Below, piece after piece: positions 1 to 5,411 of a stretch of 7,854 nt of DNA. The DNA lies in assembly GCA_016202785.1 (NCBI GenBank), contig JACQOC010000080.1, forward strand, positions 1 to 7,854. Direction: 5' to 3'. Below the pieces are notes generated by a model, which was not told where the DNA came from, made no database searches, and saw only the letters and a program-made list of their open reading frames with translations. This stretch comes from Candidatus Aenigmatarchaeota archaeon. Its GTDB lineage: Archaea; Aenigmatarchaeota; Aenigmatarchaeia; QMZP01. The stretch's first letter is position 1. Every line of letters starts with the position of its first letter. The translations under genes were made by a program, and so were the position numbers.

Positions 1-1310
1 CCCTGCAGGCGGCCAATTTCACCATCCTGATTAACGGCACCAATGCCTCCAGTTCCAGCTTTCCCGGCAATTCGTCTGGCACCAACATCACGCTAGCTGC
101 CGGCTTCTATAATGTCAGCGAAGCAGCCGTATCCGGCTACGCGGCCAACTTCTCGGCCGACTGCACCGGCACCATCGCCAGCGGCGAAAACCGGACTTGC
201 ACGATAACCAACGACGACATCGCGCCAACCCTGACCGTCATCAAGCAGGTGATAAACGACAACGGCGGCACAGCGCAATCCTCAGACTTCAACATAACCG
301 TGACAGGCACCAACCCGAGCCCGGCAACATTCGCGGGCAGCTCAGGCGGCACCGCAGTAACTGTTGACTCAGGCACTTACAACATAACTGAAAGCGGATC
401 CTCCAGCTACAACGCGACATTCTCAGCTGGCTGCTCAGGAAACATAAGCATAGGCGAAAACCGGACATGCATAGTGACAAACGATGACAAACCATCGGTA
501 CTGATAGTTGCCAAGCTTCTAATTAACGACAACGGCGGCACCAGAAATATAACGGAATTCAATATAACGGTATTAGGAAACAATTCTAAACTTATAAATT
601 TCACCATATTCGGCCCCCATATCGATAATACGACTATCATAATAATGAATTTTTCCATAAACCCTGGATTTTACAATGTCACGGAGCTGTCCGATCCCGG
701 ATACCTTGCGGAATTCGAAGCGTGCACCGGCACCATCTTGCCCGGCTCAGTGACAATATGTCTAATATTCAATAACGACATCGCCCCGACCCTTACCGTG
801 ACAAAGCAGGTGATAAACGACAACGGCGGCACCGCCTCTGCCTCCAACTTCACTCTTTTCGTTGGCGCCGCCCAGGTAAGCAGCGGCGACCAGAACAGCT
901 TTGATGCAGGCACATACCCGATCACCGAAAGCGGCCCCGGCGGCTACACAACCACATTCAGCGGCGACTGCGACCAGTCAGGCAACGTGACCCTGAGCGT
1001 TGGCGATGTCAAGAATTGTACTGTGACAAACGATGATATACCTCCAAACCTTACTGTCATAAAGCAGGTGATAAACGACAATGGCGGCAAGGCCATACCA
1101 GCCAACTTTACTATCAACGTGTCCGGCAACAGCCCGCTGCCGGCAACCTTCCCGGGCAGCGCTAGCGGCACCAACGTGACCTTGGATGCTGGTTTCTACA
1201 ACGTCTCGGAAAGCGGCCCGGCCGGCTATGCGGCGAACTTTTCCAGCGGCTGCTCCGGCACCATCAGCATCGGCGAGACCAAGGTGTGCATCATCATCAA
1301 CAATGACATT
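1..1310 (+). repeat. Tandem SpaA/prealbumin-like coding repeats, first block (units 0-4)
   Basis: Five in-frame units begin at about the left edge (partial), 231, 501, 792 and 1050. They share the protein pattern LTV-x-K-x-x-INDNGGT near the start, a central Gly-Phe/Tyr-Tyr-Asn-Val-Ser/Thr-Glu type strand, Gly-Tyr, a Cys pair and a terminal Asn-Asp/Asn-Asp. Nucleotide identity is high in the INDNGG segment (ataaacgacaacggcggc recurs) and low elsewhere, so the array has diverged but keeps protein-level constraint. The unit at 501-791 is the outlier in both base composition and sequence. Confidence 0.88.
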
Positions 1311-2522
1311 GAGCAGCTCGCCTGCGCACGCGTGACCGAGAATCCCATGGTAAACCTGACGATAATAAATGACACCTATTTCAACGACACCGACTGGGCC
1401 TGGGAGCAGCTGTTCCCAGCCTTCCCTTCCAATGTCATTGGTCACCGGGACAGCGGCGGCCACCCGGCTGCTTACCGCGAAATAAAGCATTTCCCAGTTG
1501 GCGACGGGCCAGACCGGACCGGCACGCGCAACATTTTCACTTCTGCGCAACTGGCCCCCGGCCTGCTGCCGTTCCTCAAGGAGCTGCATATAAGCGCGGA
1601 TACCATGTTCCAGCAGAACCCGACCGGCGGCCAGCAGCTGAACGTCGATTTCATGGTCAAGCAGGGCACGGCCAGGCTGGAAAATGGCTTTGTTACCACG
1701 ACTGGCGTGAACAAATGGTTCACCAATAAGGATACCCTGACCAGGGCCAAGCTGCTGGCGGCTGGTTTTAACCTCACTGGAGCAGCCTATGGGCTGGATT
1801 TCGGCTTCCTTACCCACCATTGGTGGGTGTTCCCCAACAACACGATAAGGGTCGACAATTTCCAGGTGAAGGCGGTCTTGCAGCGGCCGTTCTGCCCGGT
1901 GGTGTGCGGCGACGGCCTGAAGGAAGGCAGCGAGCAATGCGACGATGGCAACACACTGGACGGCGACGGCTGCACATCCGCCTGCAAGGCGCCGGCCAAA
2001 TTGACCGTCATCAAGAGGATGATAAACAACAACGGCGGCAAAGCCGTGCCGGCCAACTTCACCATCAGCGTGGCGGGCAACGGTCCGGCGCCGGCCAATT
2101 TCCCTGGAAATGTTTCCGGCATCAATGTGACCATCGGCGTGGGCGCTTATAACGTATCTGAGGCCGGGCCGGCCGGCTACGCGGCCAATTTTTCGGCCGG
2201 CTGCTCTGGCAGCATCGGCCTTAATGAAACTAGGACGTGCGTAATCATCAACGACGACATCGCGCCGCGCCTGACGGTCGTGAAAACGGTGATCAATGAC
2301 AACGCTGGGACTAAGAACGCCTCCAATTTCGTGCTGATGATTGACGGCGTGCAGGTGCTGAACGGTGTGCCCAAGACGCTGGCGATCGGCAAGCACGTGG
2401 TAAGCGAGGTGCAACAGTCCGGGTATGTCGGCACGATCAGCGGGGCCTGCGCCGCCAATGGCACCGTTTACCTCGCCATCGGCGACAACAAGACCTGCGT
2501 CATTACCAATAATGACATATAG
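1..2522 (+). CDS. Repeat-rich, sequon-rich secreted/surface protein (5' partial)
   Basis: The frame is open from the left edge (first full codon at 3) to a TAG at 2520-2522, giving 839 visible residues; the true start and any signal peptide lie outside the window. Seven SpaA/prealbumin-like units of about 85-92 residues run in two blocks. Between them are a unique domain (about 1311-1902) and a 28-residue Cys-rich DUF4215/Myxococcus disulfide repeat (1905-1988, CGDG...EQCDDGN...GDGC...C). Each unit starts like LTVIKQVINDNGGT, has a GxYNVSE-type centre and GY, carries two Cys (GC ... TC) and ends TNDDI. I count about 43 N-X-S/T sequons, many at the same place in each unit, as expected for a glycosylated archaeal exoprotein. 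No membrane anchor or sorting signal follows the last repeat, so anchoring must be N-terminal, through partners, or absent. Its role is probably adhesive or structural; the exact function is unknown. Confidence 0.9.
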   Translation, partial: LQAANFTILINGTNASSSSFPGNSSGTNITLAAGFYNVSEAAVSGYAANFSADCTGTIASGENRTCTITNDDIAPTLTVIKQVINDNGGTAQSSDFNITVTGTNPSPATFAGSSGGTAVTVDSGTYNITESGSSSYNATFSAGCSGNISIGENRTCIVTNDDKPSVLIVAKLLINDNGGTRNITEFNITVLGNNSKLINFTIFGPHIDNTTIIIMNFSINPGFYNVTELSDPGYLAEFEACTGTILPGSVTICLIFNNDIAPTLTVTKQVINDNGGTASASNFTLFVGAAQVSSGDQNSFDAGTYPITESGPGGYTTTFSGDCDQSGNVTLSVGDVKNCTVTNDDIPPNLTVIKQVINDNGGKAIPANFTINVSGNSPLPATFPGSASGTNVTLDAGFYNVSESGPAGYAANFSSGCSGTISIGETKVCIIINNDIEQLACARVTENPMVNLTIINDTYFNDTDWAWEQLFPAFPSNVIGHRDSGGHPAAYREIKHFPVGDGPDRTGTRNIFTSAQLAPGLLPFLKELHISADTMFQQNPTGGQQLNVDFMVKQGTARLENGFVTTTGVNKWFTNKDTLTRAKLLAAGFNLTGAAYGLDFGFLTHHWWVFPNNTIRVDNFQVKAVLQRPFCPVVCGDGLKEGSEQCDDGNTLDGDGCTSACKAPAKLTVIKRMINNNGGKAVPANFTISVAGNGPAPANFPGNVSGINVTIGVGAYNVSEAGPAGYAANFSAGCSGSIGLNETRTCVIINDDIAPRLTVVKTVINDNAGTKNASNFVLMIDGVQVLNGVPKTLAIGKHVVSEVQQSGYVGTISGACAANGTVYLAIGDNKTCVITNNDI
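2001..2519 (+). repeat. Tandem SpaA/prealbumin-like coding repeats, second block (units 5-6)
   Basis: Two further units begin at 2001 and 2271, after the DUF4215 module. Unit 5 most closely resembles unit 4 (1050-1308) and the partial first unit: all share the PANFTI/AANFTI, NVSE and GYAANFS phrases. This fits duplication of a block around the inserted unique domain. Unit 6 resembles unit 3 instead: it uses NFxLxxxxxQV and ends with a Cys-Ala-Ala-Asn-Gly-Thr-Val type segment, as unit 3 has Cys-Asp-Gln-Ser-Gly-Asn-Val. The protein stops right after unit 6. Confidence 0.85.
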
Positions 2523-2537
2523 CGACTAGTTCTAAAG

Positions 2538-2639
2538 TTACCTGAACCATGCCGGGTGCATGGCCAGCAGCATGATCGCGGTGAGCGCGATGAGCACTAT
2601 TTCCATGGCATGCTGGCGCAGCCGGGCGTGCAGGTTCAA
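2538..2639 (-). CDS. 33-aa single-TM small protein (TTG start, TTGA overlap)
   Basis: This ORF reads TTG at 2639-2637 to TAA at 2540-2538. Its TTG overlaps the TGA stop of the upstream gene (TTGA), a common arrangement for translational coupling. The product begins MNLHARLRQHAMEIV and continues as one hydrophobic helix (about residues 12-28), ending HPAWFR. The basic, His-containing N-terminus suggests an N-in orientation. It would be the last gene of the minus-strand operon, ending 15 nt from the convergent surface-protein gene. An internal ATG at 2606 would give a 22-residue product. I recognise no family. Short length and the weak start codon limit confidence, but the frame fits the operon exactly. 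Confidence 0.42.
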   Translation of the reverse strand: MNLHARLRQHAMEIVLIALTAIMLLAMHPAWFR

Positions 2640-2878
2640 TGGCAACCACCGGCTTGCTTGCCTGACTTATGGCGATGACCGCCGTTCATCATGAAATAAT
2701 GCATGAGCAGGCACAGCGCGAGCAGCGGCCAGAACAAGCCGGAACTGTCCCAGCCGAAGGCATACACCGCGATCAGGATTGCGGCCATCGGCAGGCCGCA
2801 GCAAATGGCCATCAGCAGGCCATGGCCGTGCCTGCCACTGACCTTCTGCTTGCCAATGCTTTCGCCACCCATCTTCAT
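2636..2878 (-). CDS. DUF2933-like two-TM His/Cys-rich small membrane protein
   Basis: The product is 80 residues from ATG 2878; an in-frame TTG at 2887 would add three. After a basic, Gly/His-rich start (GRHGHG) come TM1 (about 21-42), containing the adjacent cysteines of AICCGLPM, and TM2 (about 47-65), containing LCLLMHYFMM. The tail is GGHRHKSGKQAGGCH. The order HGHG - CC - short loop - LxxLMHxxMM - GGHxH closely resembles the DUF2933 family, which I know from bacterial small membrane proteins often found in heavy-metal resistance and mobile gene clusters. The His-rich tail and Cys in and beside the membrane suggest soft-metal binding (inference). It follows a hairpin-containing 66-nt gap and overlaps the next small ORF by its stop codon. 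The family name rests on pattern memory. Confidence 0.7.
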   Translation of the reverse strand: MKMGGESIGKQKVSGRHGHGLLMAICCGLPMAAILIAVYAFGWDSSGLFWPLLALCLLMHYFMMNGGHRHKSGKQAGGCH

Positions 2879-2895
2879 ACGTTTCAACTTACCTT

Positions 2896-2925
2896 GGCCG
2901 GCCGGGCATCCTGCCCATGCCGGCC
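2896..2925 (-). promoter_or_regulatory. Intergenic GC-rich hairpin within the operon
   Basis: An outer stem GGCCGGC (2896-2902) pairs with GCCGGCC (2919-2925). An inner stem GGGCA (2904-2908) pairs with TGCCC (2912-2916) across a three-base loop. No T-run follows on the minus strand, so it is not a classical terminator. It lies between the 79-aa gene and the DUF2933-like gene, where it could act as an mRNA-processing or stability element, attenuate the last two genes, or be a protein-binding palindrome. Confidence 0.45.
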
Positions 2926-2944
2926 TTTGCTCCTATCTAGCCAC

Positions 2945-3184
2945 CTACAGGCACTCCTGGTACAGCTCCGGGTGGTGCCCCATGTGCTCACGCCACTTGG
3001 CGTCGGTATAGCCGGGCGGCGTCTGGCACTTGTCCGGCAGCTGGCTGTCCATCGCCTGCTGGAACTGGCCCTGCGTGTAGGGCTTGGCCGCGCCCGGCAT
3101 GCTGGTCGCCGATATTATGCCGACCGCGAGGATGACCAGCGCAGCGGCGATTGCCGCGTATTCGATCACTCTTTCCTTTTCCAC
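2945..3184 (-). CDS. 79-aa N-terminally anchored extracytoplasmic protein with Cys pair
   Basis: The start is GTG at 3184, preceded at 4 nt by an excellent SD (GGGGAGGTGA). It lies inside the 3' end of the upstream gene (19-nt overlap), so the longer open frame upstream is a shadow. Residues 1-7 are charged, about 8-28 form one membrane helix (AAIAAALVILAVGIISA), and the remaining 50 residues should lie outside. That part holds DKCQTPPGY, the His cluster HMGHH and Cys78 in the ending YQECL. Two Cys plus clustered His and Met look suited to metal binding or a disulfide (inference). I recognise no named family. Its place downstream of a thioredoxin-CcdA gene makes it a plausible redox client. 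Confidence 0.72.
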   Translation of the reverse strand: MEKERVIEYAAIAAALVILAVGIISATSMPGAAKPYTQGQFQQAMDSQLPDKCQTPPGYTDAKWREHMGHHPELYQECL

Positions 3185-3555
3185 AAGTTCACCTCCCCTA
3201 GCTTCAAATGCAGAACGACTGCGTAAAGGATGACCACACTGCCTGCCAGGTAGAAGAACAGCAGGTACGGCTGCAGCTCTTGGAACGGTACCGAAGCTAT
3301 TATGATGCCGATGTTCGCGATCAGCAGCTTGGCCGGCAGGCACTTCCGGCCGGTGTGCATGACTGCCAGCGAGATCGCCAGCAGCAGCACCGCCAGCGAC
3401 CAAAAGTAGATGGCATAGTCCTGCAGGAACAGGAATGGGAGGCCGGCCGCGGTGATGCCCAATAGGCCGAGCACGTACAGCGCGCCCAGGCACAGGCTGT
3501 GGCAGATGTTGTAGCTGCCCAGCAGGCTGATGCTGCTGGAGACGGTCGAAGCCAC
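3166..3555 (-). CDS. Four-TM membrane protein with CHSLC motif (MerC-like topology)
   Basis: From GTG 3555 the product is 129 residues. Hydrophobic helices lie at about 15-38, 40-66, 72-92 and 95-117, with a charged C-terminus (WKRKE). Cys18 and Cys22 form CHSLC at the start of TM1, and Cys72 opens TM3. Four helices with a Cys pair near TM1 recall MerC-type mercury transporters, but this is a topology resemblance, not a secure family call. The frame stays open to an ATG at 3693 that has a GGAGG site and an ATGA overlap with the upstream gene, and a GTG lies at 3627. I prefer the later start because the frame upstream of about 3612 has poor GC3 (4 of 18 codons), while the micropeptide frame there has 14 of 18. 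The SD for 3555 is only G-rich (GGGGGG, about 12 nt away). The stop overlaps the start of the next gene. Confidence 0.7.
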   Translation of the reverse strand: MASTVSSSISLLGSYNICHSLCLGALYVLGLLGITAAGLPFLFLQDYAIYFWSLAVLLLAISLAVMHTGRKCLPAKLLIANIGIIIASVPFQELQPYLLFFYLAGSVVILYAVVLHLKLGEVNLWKRKE

Positions 3556-3611
3556 GGCCGCTTTCTTCCCCCCATCCTTGGTTTTGGTTCCAGTATGTTG
3601 CGTCGAGCCCT

Positions 3612-3668
3612 TCAGCAGAACTCGCACTTGTGCTCTTTCTTGTGCTCCTTCTTTGCGCTTTTTTCCAT
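3612..3668 (-). CDS. 18-aa Lys/His/Cys micropeptide
   Basis: ATG 3668 is preceded at 5 nt by a strong SD (AAAGGAGGT). The 18-residue product MEKSAKKEHKKEHKCEFC ends at a TGA at 3614-3612. Fourteen of 18 codons end in G or C, like the neighbouring genes; the overlapping alternative frame gives 4 of 18. It sits 21 nt after the DUF5676 gene and before the four-TM gene. Two KEHK units and a C-terminal C-x-x-C suggest a soluble metal- or thiol-binding peptide (inference). Other explanations are a leader peptide controlling translation of the next gene, or chance. Confidence 0.5.
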   Translation of the reverse strand: MEKSAKKEHKKEHKCEFC

Positions 3669-3689
3669 AACGACCTCCTTTCTTGTTTA

Positions 3690-3968
3690 TCATTGGCTTG
3701 CCTCCGGCAGGCGATTGTATACGGCCGCGAACAGCCAGCCCAGCACAAAGGCAACCAGCGTTATCTCCACGAAGCCAGCTGCTATGCCTGCCAAAGTCAC
3801 CTGCGCATTGGCAATGTCGGCCAGCTCCAGGCCGTGGAAGATGTTGCCGAAAAAGGCAACCGTTGCGCCCGGCGCCAACGCATAAGCGGCCGCGCAGGCC
3901 AAGTCAGCGCTGCCGGCCACTGCCGCTAGCGCCACCCCAACCCGCTTCCCGTCCAGCTTTTCCGTCAT
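3690..3968 (-). CDS. DUF5676 family two-TM membrane protein
   Basis: From ATG 3968 the product is 92 residues, with a G-rich SD (GGGGTGGGA) just upstream. ATG 3989 is an alternative with a classic ATGA overlap to the CcdA stop, adding seven residues. The pattern is a Lys-rich start (MTEKLDGKRVG), TM1 (about 11-33), a conserved-looking loop (FFGNIFHGLELADIA), TM2 (about 58-82, GFVEITLVAFVLGWLFAAVYN) and a short end. The FHG loop motif and the WLFAxxYN ending match DUF5676, a small archaeal/bacterial membrane family of unknown function. One Cys (Cys20) lies in TM1. Its place between a thiol-electron transporter and other Cys/His membrane proteins suggests a part in the same envelope metal/redox module, but no activity can be read from the sequence. 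Confidence 0.75.
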   Translation of the reverse strand: MTEKLDGKRVGVALAAVAGSADLACAAAYALAPGATVAFFGNIFHGLELADIANAQVTLAGIAAGFVEITLVAFVLGWLFAAVYNRLPEASQ

Positions 3969-3985
3969 TTTGTCCCACCCCACAT

Positions 3986-5188
3986 TCATGCTAACAGCAA
4001 CGCTATTGCTCCCAGCAATACCATAACTGCCCCGCTCACCAGCTTCAGGTAGCGCTTGTCCTTGCCATGCCACTGCTGCATCTTTTGCACCGTTCGTGGG
4101 TTGTTGGCCAGCAGCAATATGGCGAACAAGGGCAGCACGAACAGCACGTTGTAAAGCAGCAGGTAGGCCAAGCCCGGCAGGTAAGTCGTCTCGATTGCCA
4201 GCAAGCTGAGTATGCCGACGTACACGCCGCCGGAACAAGGGAACTCGCACAACCCGACCAAAAAGCCCAATGCCACTACCGACGGCAAGGTTGCCTTCTG
4301 CATCAGCGCTTTCATCCTTGCGGTCTGGCCGGCCGGGATGCCGAGGCTGAACCAGCGGCCGTACCAGAAGTAATCCTTGATGTTGACCAGGCCGAGCAGG
4401 ATGATCGCAACCCCGGAAATCTTGGCGAACAGGTGCGGCACGTTAGTGAGCATGATGGCTTGCAGGATACCTATCCCAATCAGGAAATAGGTCAGGAAGA
4501 TCATGCTAATATAGACCAGCCCGATCTTGAGCAAATCCTTGCGCGCCCGGCCCAGGGTGAACAGCAAGGCGATGAAGAACAGCATGACGCCGAAGGCGCA
4601 CGGGTTGAAGCTGTCGACCAAGCCGCCAACCACCACGAGCGGCAGCAGGGCCGACTGGCCAAGCTTGCCCTTGCCTTCCTGGATGCAGTCAGCTATCGGT
4701 TTCTGGATGTCGCAGGCCATCACCTGGCCGTTATGCAGGGCCTTGTACGATTCCAGCTTTTCTTCCGTTTCCATGGAGTCCTGGTACAGCACCAGCTGCG
4801 GGAAATCGTAGTTGGGGTAGAGCGCAACCAGCTGCTCCAGCTTGCTGACCGGCAGGTGGCCTTCCAGCACCAGCCGCTCGCCGATCAGAACGATCATGTG
4901 GCCTTGCATCTCGAACGGGATGGCTAGCCGCTGGTTCAGTCCGCTGATCTCGCGCCGCACCTCCGGGTTGTTGATCATCAGCTTCTCTTCGATGTCGGTT
5001 ATGCCCTTGCCGTCTAACCAGTATTTAAGCTCCATGAGGTACATGTCGCAATGGCCGCACGCCTCGTTGCGGTAGATGGTGACTTTTGGCTTGTCGTCAG
5101 CGGCCAACGCCGGATGGGCGACGAGCAGCGCTATCAACAGCAGCGCAGCCGCCTGCCTAAGGGTGAAAAGGAAAGGGGAAGGTGCCAT
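3986..5188 (-). CDS. Thioredoxin-like domain fused to CcdA/DsbD-type thiol-electron transporter
   Basis: The product is 400 residues. A signal peptide spans 1-29 (ending HPALA). A thioredoxin-fold domain of about 30-155 has the active site C44-G-H-C47 and a cis-Pro-like LAIPFEMQGHM region. A second Cys pair, Cys159 and Cys168, comes just before the membrane. Six helices follow from about 180 to 400, carrying the CcdA/DsbD signature cysteines: Cys197 in SFNPCAFG (TM1) and Cys314/Cys318 in GLCEFPCSGG (TM4). CcdA/DsbD proteins take electrons from cytoplasmic thioredoxin and pass them across the membrane through two intramembrane cysteines; the exported CxxC domain would be the first acceptor. 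In DsbD the thioredoxin-like gamma domain is C-terminal, whereas here the order is reversed. The ATG starts 1 nt after the previous stop, with a G-rich SD inside that gene's last codons. Likely clients are the neighbouring Cys proteins. The family call is firm; the client assignment is inference. Confidence 0.9.
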   Translation of the reverse strand: MAPSPFLFTLRQAAALLLIALLVAHPALAADDKPKVTIYRNEACGHCDMYLMELKYWLDGKGITDIEEKLMINNPEVRREISGLNQRLAIPFEMQGHMIVLIGERLVLEGHLPVSKLEQLVALYPNYDFPQLVLYQDSMETEEKLESYKALHNGQVMACDIQKPIADCIQEGKGKLGQSALLPLVVVGGLVDSFNPCAFGVMLFFIALLFTLGRARKDLLKIGLVYISMIFLTYFLIGIGILQAIMLTNVPHLFAKISGVAIILLGLVNIKDYFWYGRWFSLGIPAGQTARMKALMQKATLPSVVALGFLVGLCEFPCSGGVYVGILSLLAIETTYLPGLAYLLLYNVLFVLPLFAILLLANNPRTVQKMQQWHGKDKRYLKLVSGAVMVLLGAIALLLA

Positions 5189-5189
5189 A

Positions 5190-5393
5190 TCAGCACCCCC
5201 CTACCTGTGCCGGCAGGTTTTGCAGGCTGTTGGGCAACTGCACGTTCTGCCCCCCGCTTGCCTGCTGTGTCTGCGCCGGCGTTACTGCTACTGGCGCCTT
5301 GCCGGTCATTTGGCCGGACAAGGACGCGATCTGCACTGCTTGCACGATGCCGATGGCGACCAATATGCCAAGCAGCACCAAGATGGTCCTCAT
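5190..5393 (-). CDS. 67-aa membrane-anchored peptide ending in VGGC
   Basis: ATG 5393 is preceded at 5 nt by AAGGAGG and lies 18 nt after the previous stop. Residues about 4-24 (ILVLLGILVAIGIVQAVQIA) form one N-terminal helix. The remainder is a low-complexity, Gln/Pro/Ala-rich stalk that ends LQNLPAQVGGC. The only Cys is the last residue. The upstream gene ends in a very similar segment (GQLPGMVGGC), so the short protein looks like an anchored version of just that tail. No named family recognised. It probably displays a single thiol outside the membrane near the thioredoxin-CcdA protein encoded next (inference). Confidence 0.75.
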   Translation of the reverse strand: MRTILVLLGILVAIGIVQAVQIASLSGQMTGKAPVAVTPAQTQQASGGQNVQLPNSLQNLPAQVGGC

Positions 5394-5411
5394 ACTTGCC
5401 TCCTTACCATT

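Noticed and set aside
978..2414. A 478-codon open frame antisense to the surface-protein gene
   Set aside because: It lies opposite a clearly conserved repeat protein. Its repetition simply mirrors the sense repeats and its openness follows from GC-rich third positions. It has no recognisable domain.
1..2522. The repeats as a CRISPR array or mobile element
   Set aside because: The repeats are in-frame protein domains with diverged DNA, not short identical repeats with spacers. No transposase, terminal repeats or target duplications are visible.
3556..3693. The start of the four-TM gene at ATG 3693
   Set aside because: It has a good SD and an ATGA overlap, so it stays possible. Third-position GC in this segment favours the micropeptide frame, so a later start is preferred.
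2945..3754. A 269-codon minus-strand frame treated as one protein
   Set aside because: Only its last 79 codons, after a strong SD and GTG 3184, look like a protein. The upstream part is out of frame with the hydrophobic four-TM gene and is Arg/Pro/Gln-rich shadow sequence.
3990..4250. The N-terminal extension of the DUF5676 frame up to ATG 4250
   Set aside because: It overlaps the CcdA helices in another frame and is Arg/Ala/Gly-rich, as expected for shadow sequence. The domain starts near ATG 3968 or 3989.
5190..5200. VGGC tails as ubiquitin-like/SAMP or ThiS-type GG tails
   Set aside because: Neither protein shows a beta-grasp domain. One is a one-helix anchor with a low-complexity stalk, and the terminal Cys rather than the GG is the shared novelty.
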